A DNA stretch of 64,000 nucleotides from Tenacibaculum sp. M341 (GCF_004337695.1 NZ_SJXJ01000001.1:62001-126000); one strand, 5' to 3'. Shown: positions 54,536 to 64,000, counted from the first letter of the stretch. Made by a program: numbers and translations. The notes: a model not told the origin generated them from the sequence alone.

Positions 54536-55663
54536 ATGATTAACGAATTTAGAAAAGGACTTCGGTTCGAAAGTTATGAAGCAAAAGCAGTTTCTCCATT
54601 TGAGAAGCTTTTTGACATATTTAAAGAATTAATAACCTATACTTCGGGAGATTTTGATGAAGCTTTTGATTGGTTAGAACAGTTAGATAGAGAATATCAA
54701 CTAACAACTCCAGAATATACTTTAGATGATTTTTTAGAAGATTTAAAAAAGAAAGGATATCTAAAAGAAGAAATTGAGGATCCGAATGGAAAAGGAGGCT
54801 TAAAGATTACAGCTAAAACAGAACAAGCAATTCGCCAGAATGCATTGGATCAAATTTTTGGTAAACTTAGAAAAAGTAGCTTAGGAAATCATAAAACAAA
54901 AGCTATTGGTCAAGGAGACGAGCATACAGGTGAGTTTAGGAATTATCATTTCGGAGATTCTCTAGACCGTATTTCGATGACGGAGAGTATTAAAAATGCA
55001 CAAATTAACAATGGAATAGGTAATTTTTCGTTAACCGAAAATGATTTGGTTGTAGAAGAAACTAATTTTAAAGCGCAAATGAGTACTGTGTTAATGATTG
55101 ATATTAGTCATAGTATGATTTTATATGGAGAAGATAGAATAACTCCTGCTAAAAAAGTAGCGATGGCATTAACTGAATTAATTAAAACCAGATATCCTAA
55201 AGATACTATTGATATTATGGTATTCGGAAATGATGCTTGGCCTATATCTGTTAAAGAGTTACCTTATTTAAAAGTAGGACCTTATCATACCAATACTGTT
55301 GCAGGTTTGCAATTAGCAATGGACATCCTTAGAAGAAAGAGAAATACCAATAAGCAAATTTTTATGATTACCGATGGTAAACCAAGTTGTTTGCGATTAT
55401 CAGACGGAACATATTATAAAAACAGTAACGGGTTAGATAAGTACATTGTAGAAAAGTGCTATAATATGGCGTCTCAAGCAAGAAAGTTACACATACCAAT
55501 TACCACGTTTATGATTGCTCAAGATCCATACTTAATGCAATTTATAGAGCAATTTACAAGAGCAAATCAAGGGAAAGCATTTTACACAGGTTTGAAAGGA
55601 TTGGGTGAAATGATTTTCGAAGATTACGAACAGAATAGAAAAAAACGAATAAGAGGAATATAG
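54536..55663 (+). CDS. von Willebrand factor A domain protein
   Basis: A 375-residue cytoplasmic protein. An N-terminal helical region of about 120 residues precedes the VWA domain with an intact MIDAS: DISHS (Asp189, Ser191, Ser193), the Thr of YHTNTVAG and ITDGKPS. No signal peptide. It is followed 74 bases later by the AAA+ gene. VWA/MoxR-AAA+ pairs usually act together as metal-dependent chaperone or remodelling machines; the client here is unknown. Confidence 0.92.
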   Translation: MINEFRKGLRFESYEAKAVSPFEKLFDIFKELITYTSGDFDEAFDWLEQLDREYQLTTPEYTLDDFLEDLKKKGYLKEEIEDPNGKGGLKITAKTEQAIRQNALDQIFGKLRKSSLGNHKTKAIGQGDEHTGEFRNYHFGDSLDRISMTESIKNAQINNGIGNFSLTENDLVVEETNFKAQMSTVLMIDISHSMILYGEDRITPAKKVAMALTELIKTRYPKDTIDIMVFGNDAWPISVKELPYLKVGPYHTNTVAGLQLAMDILRRKRNTNKQIFMITDGKPSCLRLSDGTYYKNSNGLDKYIVEKCYNMASQARKLHIPITTFMIAQDPYLMQFIEQFTRANQGKAFYTGLKGLGEMIFEDYEQNRKKRIRGI

Positions 55664-55737
55664 AATAAATTAACAATGATCAGTTTTTGAATTATGAATT
55701 CATATAATTGATCATGTATTACTGATAATTGAAAAAA

Positions 55738-57201
55738 ATGAGCATAACAGATATTAAAACCCTAGGAGAATTAAAAGAAAGCGGATATAAGTCAATCTCT
55801 ATTAAAGATGAACTACGAAAAAATTTAATTCAGAAGTTAAAAAAACAAGAAACTGTTTTTGAAGGTGTTTGGGGATATGAAAACTCGGTAATACCTGAGT
55901 TAGAAACCGCAATTTTATCAAAACACAATATCAATTTATTAGGGTTAAGAGGACAAGCAAAAACACGTTTAGCGCGTTTAATGGTTACTTTGTTAGATGA
56001 GTATATTCCAGTTGTTGCAGGTTCTGAAATAAATGACGATCCGTTACTACCTTTGTCTAGATATTCAATAGAGTTAATTGCAGAAAAAGGTGATGAAACA
56101 CCAATTACTTGGTTGCATAGAGATGAACGCTTTTTTGAAAAGTTAGCAACACCAGATGTTACTGTTGCTGATTTAATTGGTGATATTGATCCAATTAAAG
56201 CAATGAATTTAAAATTAAATTATGCTGACGATCGTGTGATTCATTTTGGAATGATACCAAGAGCAAATAGATCGATTTTTGTAATTAATGAGATTCCAGA
56301 TTTACAAGCGCGTATACAAGTAGCTTTATTCAATATTTTACAAGAAGGAGATATACAAATACGTGGTTTTAAATTACGTTTACCGTTAGATATTCAATTT
56401 GTGTTTACTGCAAATCCTGAAGATTATACCAACAGAGGAAGTATTGTAACACCTTTAAAAGATAGAATTGGATCTCAGATTTTAACACACTATCCAAAGT
56501 CAGTAGATATTGCTGAAAAAATTACAGAACAAGAAGCAAATACATTATCAGGACAAAAAGAAACTGTATATGTACCTAAACTAGCAAAACGATTGGTGGA
56601 ACAAATAGGTTTTGAAGCTAGAGAAAGTGAATATGTAGATGTAAAAAGTGGTGTAAGTGCACGAATGAGTATTTCTATTTTTGAGAACTTATTAAGTACA
56701 GCAGAAAGAAGAAGTTTATTAACAGAAGATAGTTCAACCACTGTTCGTTTATTAGATTTCTTTGGAACAATTCCGGCTATTACAGGTAAAATAGAATTGG
56801 TATACGAAGGAGAACAGGAGGGAGCAGCAACTGTGGCTCAAATTTTAATTCAAAATGCCATTAAAACAATCTTTTTAGAGTTGTTTCCAGAAATTAAAAA
56901 GCTTAAAAAAGATGGAGAAGAAACTCCGTATGATCAAATTACACAATGGTTTTACTCGCAAGATGCTGTTGAATTGTTAGACGATATGGATGATGGTTAT
57001 TTTAAAGATCAATTAAATGCAATCACTCCATTAGAAAATCTAATTCAAAAATATCAACCAGAGTTTCATAATGAAGATAAGTTATTTTTAAAAGAACTTA
57101 TTTTATGGGCTTTAGCTGAGTTTAAGATTTTAAATAAAGAACGATTTACCAAAGGTTTTCAATTTAATGATCCTTTAGCAAATTATATTAGAGGTATATA
57201 A
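55738..57201 (+). CDS. MoxR/magnesium-chelatase-type AAA+ ATPase
   Basis: A 487-residue AAA+ protein. The Walker A reads GLRGQAKT (Lys75 from this start), slightly off the GxxxxGKT pattern with Ala before the Lys. Walker B reads SIFVINEI, with Asn in place of the usual Asp but the Glu kept. Also visible are a sensor FTANPEDYTNRG and the PLKDRIGSQI box. The C-terminal part is helical. I chose the ATG at 55738 over a TTG nine bases upstream. It probably forms an operon with the VWA gene; a strong terminator follows. Confidence 0.9.
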   Translation: MSITDIKTLGELKESGYKSISIKDELRKNLIQKLKKQETVFEGVWGYENSVIPELETAILSKHNINLLGLRGQAKTRLARLMVTLLDEYIPVVAGSEINDDPLLPLSRYSIELIAEKGDETPITWLHRDERFFEKLATPDVTVADLIGDIDPIKAMNLKLNYADDRVIHFGMIPRANRSIFVINEIPDLQARIQVALFNILQEGDIQIRGFKLRLPLDIQFVFTANPEDYTNRGSIVTPLKDRIGSQILTHYPKSVDIAEKITEQEANTLSGQKETVYVPKLAKRLVEQIGFEARESEYVDVKSGVSARMSISIFENLLSTAERRSLLTEDSSTTVRLLDFFGTIPAITGKIELVYEGEQEGAATVAQILIQNAIKTIFLELFPEIKKLKKDGEETPYDQITQWFYSQDAVELLDDMDDGYFKDQLNAITPLENLIQKYQPEFHNEDKLFLKELILWALAEFKILNKERFTKGFQFNDPLANYIRGI

Positions 57202-57226
57202 TCCTTTAAAAAACAAAGTTTTTTAG

Positions 57227-57263
57227 TTCCTCATGGTAACCATTTTATGGTTATTATGAGGAA
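57227..57263 (+). terminator. terminator of the VWA/AAA+ pair
   Basis: A 17-base stem including two G-U pairs (TTCCTCATGGTAACCAT with ATGGTTATTATGAGGAA) and a TTT loop, 25 bases after the AAA+ stop. The T-run is poor, so confidence is moderate. Confidence 0.55.
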
Positions 57264-57290
57264 TTAATAGTTTAAAAAGTAATGCATTTG

Positions 57291-57298
57291 TATTTTTG
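57291..57298 (+). promoter_or_regulatory. -7 promoter element of the first sensor kinase
   Basis: TATTTTTG matches TAnnTTTG, 17 bases before the ATG at 57316. Confidence 0.5.
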
Positions 57299-57315
57299 TT
57301 TAAAATGTATATTTA

Positions 57316-58908
57316 ATGAAAAGCTTTCTAGCCCTATTCTTTTACTTTTTATTTTTACATACTTACTCTCAAACTGAATTAGAGAAGCTTAAACAAGTTT
57401 CCAGTAAAATATGCACAACGGAACAAGACCTACTTTTTTGTAAAGCATTTGAGCATTATAATTTAAATGCTTATGATTCTTGTTACATTTTTAGTAGCAA
57501 GGCTTTAAGAAACGAAAATAACAAAGAGAAAAGAGAGATACTTAATTACTTTCAAGGGTATAGCGCTATTCAAAAAGGACTTCTAAAAAAGGCACTACTT
57601 AACATTAATGAAATTTCAGATGATGGACTTCTTAAAAATTTAAAGAAGCTTAAACTAGGGTATATACATTTACAAAATAAATCTTATAAAAAAGCAATAG
57701 AAAATTATTTAGAATTGATTTCTCGTGAAGAAAAGTTAAGTTATGAGCAATTAAAAAACGTATATCATAATTTAGGAATCAGCTATTTGTTAGATGAAAG
57801 TTATAAAGAAGCGAAAATTTACCTCGATAAAGAACTTCAAATGACTGATAAGAAAGATACCGCTTCAGTAATAGGATTAAAAACAGATTTAGCTAATATT
57901 TATTATCAACAATATATGGATGAAAAGGCTATTCCTTTATTTTATGAAGCGTATAGTTTAGCTAGTACTTTTTCAGATATTGATAAGAAAAGAATAACGT
58001 CAAAAAATTTAGCAGTTGTTGAATTCAATAGAGAAAATTATAACAAGAGTGTTGTTTTTTACAGAGAGTTAATCAAATGGAAAGATTCTGTATGGAATAG
58101 AGATAAAGTATGGGAATTAGCTGAGTTAGATAAAACCAACGCAATTAAAAGTAAAGAACAAGAACTGCTTTTACAAAGACAAAAAATGAAACGTCAGCAA
58201 ATAATAATGTATGCGTTGATAATTATTTCTAGTTTGATATTAATTATAGGATTTTTGGTATACAAGAGTAGAAAAAAGCGATTGTTATTTGAGGCTGAAA
58301 TTCAAAAATTAAAAGTTGTAGAAGAGGAGCGAAAAAGAATTTCAGAAGAGTTGCATGATGGTGTGCTAGGAAAACTTTTTGGAATTAGAATGAATTTAGG
58401 TTTGATTAACAATCTAGAAAAAGAAAATCAATTTAATAACTACTTAGATGAACTTCAGCAAGTAGAGAAAGAAATACGAAATGTTTCTCACGAATTAGGA
58501 ACACATATTCCTGAAATTTCAAATTTTAATCTTTCAATAGAACAACTAATGGAGGCAAAAAGCAGACAGGGAGATTTTAATTATAATTTGGAGTTTTTTT
58601 TGGATTTTAATTTTAAAAATATTGATACAAGTATTTTGATTAATATATACCGTGTTTTACAAGAAGTATTACATAATGTGGTAAAACATGCAAAAGCGAC
58701 TCATGTAAGTTTGTTTGTAAAGAAAGAAGCTGAAAATCTTGTTTTAAATATAAAAGATGATGGAGTTGGTTTCGATGTGGATTTATCAGCTAGAAAAGGA
58801 ATAGGTATTCAGAATATTCTTTCTCGTGTAAAAAAGATCAAAGGTAATGTAAATATTGAATCTAAAATTAACATAGGCACAGTAACAGAATTGAGAATTC
58901 CTTGTTAA
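57316..58908 (+). CDS. TPR sensor histidine kinase, HisKA_3 (NarL/LiaS) type
   Basis: A 530-residue kinase with a signal peptide, a periplasmic TPR domain (about 30-270), one TM segment (about 297-315), a short coiled coil, and a HisKA_3 dimerisation domain RISEELHDGVLGKLFG with phospho-acceptor His347. The HATPase has VLQEVLHNVVKHAKA (N box) and IKDDGVGFD (G box), ending GTVTELRIP. This class normally partners NarL-type regulators; none lies nearby. The sensor part is paralogous to that of the kinase at 59474. Confidence 0.93.
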   Translation: MKSFLALFFYFLFLHTYSQTELEKLKQVSSKICTTEQDLLFCKAFEHYNLNAYDSCYIFSSKALRNENNKEKREILNYFQGYSAIQKGLLKKALLNINEISDDGLLKNLKKLKLGYIHLQNKSYKKAIENYLELISREEKLSYEQLKNVYHNLGISYLLDESYKEAKIYLDKELQMTDKKDTASVIGLKTDLANIYYQQYMDEKAIPLFYEAYSLASTFSDIDKKRITSKNLAVVEFNRENYNKSVVFYRELIKWKDSVWNRDKVWELAELDKTNAIKSKEQELLLQRQKMKRQQIIMYALIIISSLILIIGFLVYKSRKKRLLFEAEIQKLKVVEEERKRISEELHDGVLGKLFGIRMNLGLINNLEKENQFNNYLDELQQVEKEIRNVSHELGTHIPEISNFNLSIEQLMEAKSRQGDFNYNLEFFLDFNFKNIDTSILINIYRVLQEVLHNVVKHAKATHVSLFVKKEAENLVLNIKDDGVGFDVDLSARKGIGIQNILSRVKKIKGNVNIESKINIGTVTELRIPC

Positions 58909-58985
58909 GATTCATTGAGTTAACTTTCCCTTTTCTATGTCATTTTTTATTGTAACTTAGTTCACTAACCAAACTATATTAAAAA

Positions 58986-59471
58986 ATGAGTCAGAAAATA
59001 TCACTAGAATTAATTGAATTTGAAAAGTTAAAAGAAGGTATTTCTTTTAAAGATAAACCCCAAGGACCATTAGTAAACATGTCTGATGTTGAAAGTGGGA
59101 ATCACGAACCTTTTACTGTTACTATTTTAGCTTATCTTCCAAATAATACTTTACATAAAGTATGTTTTCCTCCCAGTCTAAAAGATAAGTTAGAATTAAA
59201 AAAGAATTATATCTACTTGACTTATTATGGTGTAAAGGTTGTTACTTATTTAGATAGAAATGATAATAGACAATTAATTGATTGTAGGGATTTTAGAGTT
59301 GAGTATAAATGTAAAGAAAAATCAGAGTTTTTTGATTTATACTACATTCAATTTAAATATCAATTAGCATCAGATACACTCCCAGTTGATGCCATCATTG
59401 TTAGAGATGATGATGAAGATCCTGAAACGGATAGAGGTACTGTAACTATGCCAGCAACTGACAAGCAATAA
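58986..59471 (+). CDS. hypothetical protein between two sensor kinases
   Basis: A 161-residue soluble protein with mixed strands (PFTVTILAYLPNN, NYIYLTYYGVKVVTYLDR, DLYYIQFKYQL) and a very acidic tail (RDDDEDPETDRG). No family recognised. The next kinase starts two bases after its stop, so the two are co-transcribed; it may be a regulatory partner of the kinase. Confidence 0.75.
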   Translation: MSQKISLELIEFEKLKEGISFKDKPQGPLVNMSDVESGNHEPFTVTILAYLPNNTLHKVCFPPSLKDKLELKKNYIYLTYYGVKVVTYLDRNDNRQLIDCRDFRVEYKCKEKSEFFDLYYIQFKYQLASDTLPVDAIIVRDDDEDPETDRGTVTMPATDKQ

Positions 59472-59473
59472 TT

Positions 59474-61186
59474 TTGAATAAAATAACTGTATTTTTATTA
59501 TTATCTGTCAATCTAATTTATACTCAAGAAACATTCAATAATGATTTAAATAAATTTTACAAATTAGCAGAATCCATTTGTGCTAATAAGAAAGATGAGT
59601 CTTTTTGTAAAGCACTTAAGTTTTACAGGGAAGAAAAGTTTGATTCTAGTTATGTCTACTCTAACAAGCTTTCCTTTGATCAAATCAAAGATGAAAATTA
59701 TATAAATGTATTAAATTATATTCAAGGAGTTAGTGCATTAAATAAAAAACTGTACAAGAGGTCTTTAGTTGGTTTTTTGAGTATGTCTGATGAAGGTTTT
59801 TTTAAAAGTTTAAGAGAATCAAAGTTAGGTAGAGTTTATTTAAGTTTGAAAAGATTTGATGATGCAATTTTAAGTTATTCTAAATGGGAGAAAATTAATT
59901 CTAATACAGATTTAAATTCAAAAAAAAATGCTTATCACAATTTTGCTTTATGCTATATTCATAAGAAAGATTACAATAAAGCAAAAGAATACTTTAATAA
60001 AGAGTTATCTTTAATATCGTCTAATGATACATTGTCTATAGTTCGGTTTAAAATGGATTTAGCCAGCGTGTATTATAATCAATATATAGATGATGAAGCT
60101 ATTCCATTATTCAAAGAAGCATATACTATAGCGAAAGATTTTTCAGATATTGAATTAAAGCAATTCACATCCCAAAACATGGCAGTTGTAGAGCGTAATA
60201 GGAAAAACTTTGAGAAGAGTGTTGAATATTACAGAGAATTCATCAAATGGAAAGACTCTATTTGGAATAGAGATAATATTTTAGAGTTAACTGAACGTGA
60301 CAAGAAACTAGCCATTGCTCAAAAGCAGCAAGAAATTGCGATTCAAGACGAAAAATTAAAACGTCAAAAAGTAGTTCAAAGAGGTTTAATTCTAGGAGCT
60401 TCAGGGCTGTTAATTTTCTTAGGCTTGTTGGGGTATTTCTATAAACAGCTAAAAACTAAAAATGCATTAATAACTCAGCAAAAAGAAGACTTAAATGTAG
60501 CTAACAAAACAAAAAATTATTTGTTTTCGGTAGTGTCTCATGATTTGAGATCGCCAATGAATACCATCAAGTATCAACATGAGCAGCTTAAAAAACACAT
60601 TGCTAACAATGATATTGAAGGAATAAAAGAAGCTAATAATACAGCAATAACTGTTACAGAAAGTACCAGTCATTTATTAAACAATGTATTGCATTGGTCT
60701 TTAGAACAGAGTAATCAAATGGTTTTTGCAAAAAAAGAATGTCCTGTAAAACCTATTGTAGAACATGTATTATTAGATTATGAGGATTTGATAGCAGCTA
60801 ATGATATTCAAATAGAAACAAACTTTATTAAAAATTCATTAGTGAATATCGATCGTGAGTCCATTAAAATTGTACTTAGAAACTTATTAGATAACGCAGT
60901 TAAGTACATGAAAAATCAAGGGAGAATAACTGTGGAAATTGGTGTAACAAATAACAATAAAGCATATATATCAGTTCAGGATACAGGGATTGGGATTTCT
61001 GAAGAGCGCTTACAAAAAATCAATGCTTTACAAGGAGTAAGTATAGATAAGATTAATCGTTCTGAAGGTGTTGGTTTAGGACTTATTTTGTGTCAGATGC
61101 TAGTTAAAAAAAATGAAGGCAATTTAGTTTTTACAAGCGAGTTAAATAAAGGAACAAAAGTAAGTATAGAGCTGCCATTAGCTTAG
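59474..61186 (+). CDS. TPR sensor histidine kinase, HisKA type
   Basis: A 570-residue kinase starting at TTG (59474), two bases after the preceding stop; the first residues form a signal peptide. A periplasmic TPR domain (about 25-290) similar to that of the 57316 kinase is followed by a TM segment, a coiled coil, and a HisKA domain YLFSVVSHDLRSPMNTI with His356. The HATPase has NLLDNAVKYM, VQDTGIGIS and EGVGLGLILC. The LytTR regulator 71 bases downstream is the likely partner. Confidence 0.93.
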   Translation: MNKITVFLLLSVNLIYTQETFNNDLNKFYKLAESICANKKDESFCKALKFYREEKFDSSYVYSNKLSFDQIKDENYINVLNYIQGVSALNKKLYKRSLVGFLSMSDEGFFKSLRESKLGRVYLSLKRFDDAILSYSKWEKINSNTDLNSKKNAYHNFALCYIHKKDYNKAKEYFNKELSLISSNDTLSIVRFKMDLASVYYNQYIDDEAIPLFKEAYTIAKDFSDIELKQFTSQNMAVVERNRKNFEKSVEYYREFIKWKDSIWNRDNILELTERDKKLAIAQKQQEIAIQDEKLKRQKVVQRGLILGASGLLIFLGLLGYFYKQLKTKNALITQQKEDLNVANKTKNYLFSVVSHDLRSPMNTIKYQHEQLKKHIANNDIEGIKEANNTAITVTESTSHLLNNVLHWSLEQSNQMVFAKKECPVKPIVEHVLLDYEDLIAANDIQIETNFIKNSLVNIDRESIKIVLRNLLDNAVKYMKNQGRITVEIGVTNNNKAYISVQDTGIGISEERLQKINALQGVSIDKINRSEGVGLGLILCQMLVKKNEGNLVFTSELNKGTKVSIELPLA

Positions 61187-61257
61187 TTTTTAACAATAAA
61201 CTACAACTAATAATTAATAACTTTTCGTTAAATTTACATTACTAACCACTGAATATA

Positions 61258-62001
61258 ATGAAAAATCTCCGATTACTATTATTAGAAGACTTAGATAATG
61301 AAGCTAAAGACGTTATAGAGCTCCTTGAAGGAGATGGCTATGAGGTTGTTAGAGTGAAAAATTGTATTGAAGCAGAGAAGGAGTTGAAAAATCGTTTTTT
61401 TGACATTATTATTTTGGATATAATGATTGAAGGAAAACCAGAAGGAATTGAATTTGCACAACGAATTAATAGAGAAGGAATAAATATTCCTTTTTTATTT
61501 TTAACAAGCATGCAAAGCAAAGAGGTTTTTGATGAAGCCAAATTAACCAATCCTTTAGTTTATTTATTAAAACCTTACAATAAGTTAGAGTTGTTGTATT
61601 CTTTAGAGTTAGCCATAGAGTCTTGTTATCAGCAAGATAATAGCATTAGTTTTGATACTGATAATGGTGTTTTAAGTCCGAAATACTTATTTATTAAACA
61701 TAAAAGAAGTGTTGTAAAAGTTGATGTAGATGCAATAAACTACATCGATGTTAAGGAAAAATATTGCAATCTTCAGTGTGATGAAGGAAGGTATTTGATA
61801 AAACTATCTTTAGTAAAACTAAAAGAAATGCTTAATAATGATGATTTTAAGCAAGTACATCGAAATTATTTAGTGAACATGAAAAGTATCAAAGAAATAT
61901 ATCTTGAAGATAATTTGATCATATTAAATAATTTAGAAAAAATACCTTTTAGTGAACGTTATAAAAATTCTTTTGTAAGAGATAATACAATATTTAGATA
62001 A
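61258..62001 (+). CDS. LytTR-family response regulator
   Basis: A 247-residue regulator: a receiver domain (1-125) with acidic pocket LLEDLD, phospho-acceptor Asp54 in IILDIM, FLTS and LLKPYNK, then a LytTR DNA-binding domain (about 145-245) with INYIDVKEKYCNL and VHRNYLVNMKSIKEIY. It is the probable partner of the HisKA kinase upstream and presumably controls nearby or envelope genes through a direct-repeat site I cannot identify here. Confidence 0.94.
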   Translation: MKNLRLLLLEDLDNEAKDVIELLEGDGYEVVRVKNCIEAEKELKNRFFDIIILDIMIEGKPEGIEFAQRINREGINIPFLFLTSMQSKEVFDEAKLTNPLVYLLKPYNKLELLYSLELAIESCYQQDNSISFDTDNGVLSPKYLFIKHKRSVVKVDVDAINYIDVKEKYCNLQCDEGRYLIKLSLVKLKEMLNNDDFKQVHRNYLVNMKSIKEIYLEDNLIILNNLEKIPFSERYKNSFVRDNTIFR

Positions 62002-62006
62002 AAAAA

Positions 62007-62044
62007 GGTAATAGTCCGTGAGTTTTATCTCACTTTCTATTACC
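62007..62044. terminator. bidirectional terminator between convergent genes
   Basis: An outer stem GGTAATAG/CTATTACC and inner GTGAG/CTCAC hairpin lie between the response regulator and the DUF1842-like gene. An A-run precedes it on the plus strand, so it serves the minus strand best. Confidence 0.65.
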
Positions 62045-62073
62045 CTTGCTATATAATAATCCCCTATATATTC

Positions 62074-62478
62074 TTAATTGGTAGCCTTTACAGGTACGTT
62101 GTCTATTTTTTGAAAACCAAACGTAAATCCTCCATTTCCATTCCATTGCTCATCAGTGTCTAAGTAAGCAGAAAAATCTTCTAAATAGCTTCCAATTGCA
62201 GGTGGTGGCGCAGATATTTTATATTCTCCTCTTAAATTGATAATTTGTTTAATATTTCCATAACCAGTGAATCTTATATTACCTGCTACATTTAATTTAA
62301 TAGAAGGACTATTAATGGCACGCGTAATTTCAACAATTCCAGAAACAGTTTGTTGTTCAGGAGAAACTACCAACGAAAAATGCGTGATTGGAGCACCTGG
62401 CATTCCTACGTTGCCGATAACACCTTTTACCAAGTATGTAGTTTCTATTAATGTTTGAGTATCTTTAATTACAGCCAT
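62074..62478 (-). CDS. DUF1842-like protein
   Basis: A 134-residue soluble beta-rich protein: YLVKGVIGNVGMPGAPITHF, VVSPEQQTVSGIVEITRAI and a C-terminal TFGFQKIDNVPVK. The PGAP..HFSLVV and TVSGIVEIT patterns resemble the DUF1842 family. Function unknown; no signal peptide. It stands alone. Confidence 0.72.
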   Translation of the reverse strand: MAVIKDTQTLIETTYLVKGVIGNVGMPGAPITHFSLVVSPEQQTVSGIVEITRAINSPSIKLNVAGNIRFTGYGNIKQIINLRGEYKISAPPPAIGSYLEDFSAYLDTDEQWNGNGGFTFGFQKIDNVPVKATN

Positions 62479-62734
62479 TTATCATTGATTTAAAGATTAA
62501 TAAATATGTTGTTTCGCTGTAACTAAATTAGGATTAGAATAGAAGAAAAATCATTTTTTTTCCATAAGCGTATCAAGAAAAGGCATAAACGCTTTAATTT
62601 TTGGAATAGTGATTTAAATCTTGTTTTTTCAGAAGTTTTTTTAAAAAAATAATATCACTTTTTTTAAAGCTTTATGAGGTAACTGTTTGAGAATGTTTAA
62701 CATTTAAATAAACTTAAAATTATAATAAAAGCAG
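62479..62734. other. AT-rich upstream region of guaB
   Basis: No gene or clear riboswitch fold is seen on either strand. It contains long T and A tracts. Together with the promoter and leader up to 62780 it is about 300 bases long. Confidence 0.5.
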
Positions 62735-62742
62735 TATATTTG
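62735..62742 (+). promoter_or_regulatory. -7 promoter element of guaB
   Basis: TATATTTG matches TAnnTTTG, 38 bases before the ATG at 62781. Confidence 0.55.
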
Positions 62743-62780
62743 CACGCAATTAATTATCAACTCAAAGATTTAGTTGCATT

Positions 62781-64000
62781 ATGAACGCTCACCAATCGAA
62801 ATTCGTAGGAGAAGGATTAACATATGATGATGTTTTACTAGTTCCTGCTTTCTCTGAAGTTCTTCCAAGAGAAGTAAGTATACAAACGAAGTTTACTAAA
62901 AATATAACAATAAATGTTCCAATAGTATCTGCAGCAATGGATACAGTAACTGAAAGTGCTATGGCAATTGCAATAGCAAGAGAAGGTGGTATTGGAGTAC
63001 TTCACAAAAATATGTCTATTGAACAACAAGCTCAAGAAGTTCGTAAAGTTAAGAGAGCAGAGAGTGGTATGATCATAGATCCTATTACTTTACCTTTAGA
63101 TGCTTTAGTTTTAGATGCTAAAAAAGCAATGAAAGAGCATAAAATTGGAGGTATACCTGTTGTTGATGACAGTAAGAAACTAGTAGGTATTGTTACGAAT
63201 AGAGATTTACGTTTCGAAAAAAATAATGAAAGAGCGATTACAGAAGTAATGACTTCTGATAACTTAATCACTGTAGCTGAAGGAACATCGTTAAAAGAAG
63301 CTGAAATTATTCTTCAAGAAAATAAAATCGAAAAATTACCAGTTGTAAATGACGATGATATTTTAGTAGGATTAATTACTTTTAGAGATATTACAAAAAC
63401 AACTCAAAAGCCAATAGCTAATAAAGATGTTTTAGGTAGATTACGTGTAGCAGCTGCATTAGGTGTAACTTTTGATGTTGTAGAAAGAGCTGAGGCATTA
63501 GTGAATGCTGGAGTTGATGCAGTAATTATTGACACAGCACATGGTCATACTAAAGGTGTAGTTACAGTTTTAAAAGAAGTAAAAGCAAAGTTTCCTAATT
63601 TAGATGTAGTTGTGGGTAACATTGCTACACCAGAAGCAGCTAAATACTTAGTAGAAGCAGGAGCAGATGCTGTTAAAGTAGGTATTGGACCAGGTTCTAT
63701 TTGTACTACAAGAGTTGTTGCCGGAGTTGGTTTTCCTCAGTTTTCTGCTGTATTAGAAGTAGCTGCAGCTATTAAAGGAAGTGGAGTTCCTGTAATTGCA
63801 GATGGAGGAATTCGTTATACTGGTGATATTCCTAAAGCAATTGCAGCTGGTGCAGATTGTGTAATGTTAGGTTCATTATTAGCAGGTACAAAAGAGAGTC
63901 CTGGAGAAACAATTATATACGAAGGAAGAAAATTCAAATCATATAGAGGTATGGGATCTGTAGAAGCTATGAAGCAAGGTTCTAAAGATCGTTATTTCCA
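62781..64000 (+). CDS. guaB: IMP dehydrogenase, truncated at the right edge
   Basis: GuaB oxidises IMP to XMP with NAD, the first step to GMP. The frame is open from the ATG at 62781 to the end of the window, giving 406 residues of an expected 490 or so. Visible are [18 protein letters not shown] at the N-terminus, tandem CBS domains (about 95-205, with IGGIPVVDD and IEKLPVVND), [12 protein letters not shown], and the catalytic loop [11 protein letters not shown] (Cys308). Then come [27 protein letters not shown] and the start of the flap, [14 protein letters not shown]. Start chosen by family N-terminus and promoter. Confidence 0.97.
   Translation, partial: MNAHQSKFVGEGLTYDDVLLVPAFSEVLPREVSIQTKFTKNITINVPIVSAAMDTVTESAMAIAIAREGGIGVLHKNMSIEQQAQEVRKVKRAESGMIIDPITLPLDALVLDAKKAMKEHKIGGIPVVDDSKKLVGIVTNRDLRFEKNNERAITEVMTSDNLITVAEGTSLKEAEIILQENKIEKLPVVNDDDILVGLITFRDITKTTQKPIANKDVLGRLRVAAALGVTFDVVERAEALVNAGVDAVIIDTAHGHTKGVVTVLKEVKAKFPNLDVVVGNIATPEAAKYLVEAGADAVKVGIGPGSICTTRVVAGVGFPQFSAVLEVAAAIKGSGVPVIADGGIRYTGDIPKAIAAGADCVMLGSLLAGTKESPGETIIYEGRKFKSYRGMGSVEAMKQGSKDRYF

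Overview
The window looks like a chromosomal segment of a marine-type member of the Flavobacteriia (Bacteroidota), most like Tenacibaculum or a close relative. The reasons are low GC, TAnnTTTG-type -7 promoter elements in place of sigma70 boxes, few Shine-Dalgarno sites, many Cys-anchored lipoproteins, two proteins with C-terminal type IX secretion (T9SS) sorting domains, and family matches from mnmE, purA, Fur, the RSH enzyme and guaB. This assignment is inference from recognised families; no database search was run.

Left part (1-16800). A truncated gene of unknown function is followed by about 880 gene-less bases holding three forward terminators and repeats, then mnmE. Next come a DUF4870 membrane protein and a lipid-metabolism locus: a TetR regulator with an alpha/beta hydrolase, divergent from an acyl-CoA dehydrogenase (frameshifted in this sequence) and a patatin. 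Two matching dyads in the divergent promoter region look like TetR operators. A CAP-domain lipoprotein, a DUF4268 protein, miaE, a very large alpha-2-macroglobulin lipoprotein and three unknown envelope or secreted genes follow.

Toxin region (16830-23205). A 1445-residue protein has the conserved central region I recognise from effectors associated with extracellular contractile injection systems (eCIS), and a C-terminal His-Me-finger-like nuclease motif. It is followed one base later by a likely immunity gene. Convergent to it, on the minus strand, a short lipoprotein carries an RNase A-like CdiA-CT-type domain and is followed by a CdiI-like immunity gene. An imperfect 34-base direct repeat, which is also a terminator hairpin, brackets the large toxin locus. 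No eCIS structural genes, CdiB or Rhs genes are present. This is the most unusual part of the window.

Middle (23386-38713). Two tandem ~1015-residue T9SS-secreted paralogues share an N-terminal part but differ in their C-terminal modules. A forward run of six envelope genes of unknown function follows (four lipoproteins including LRR and WG-repeat proteins, a two-TM protein and a secreted repeat protein), then a cytoplasmic unknown protein.

Right part (38807-64000). Housekeeping genes (purA, a Fur-family regulator, RelA/SpoT, an rRNA/tRNA methyltransferase and a terminal partial guaB) are mixed with a siderophore-interacting protein, paired periplasmic amidohydrolases, a second patatin, DUF72 and methyltransferase genes, DUF1853, a VWA/AAA+ pair, and a signalling cluster. 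That cluster has two histidine kinases with related TPR sensor parts but different kinase cores, plus a LytTR response regulator. No tRNA, rRNA, CRISPR array or insertion sequence was recognised.
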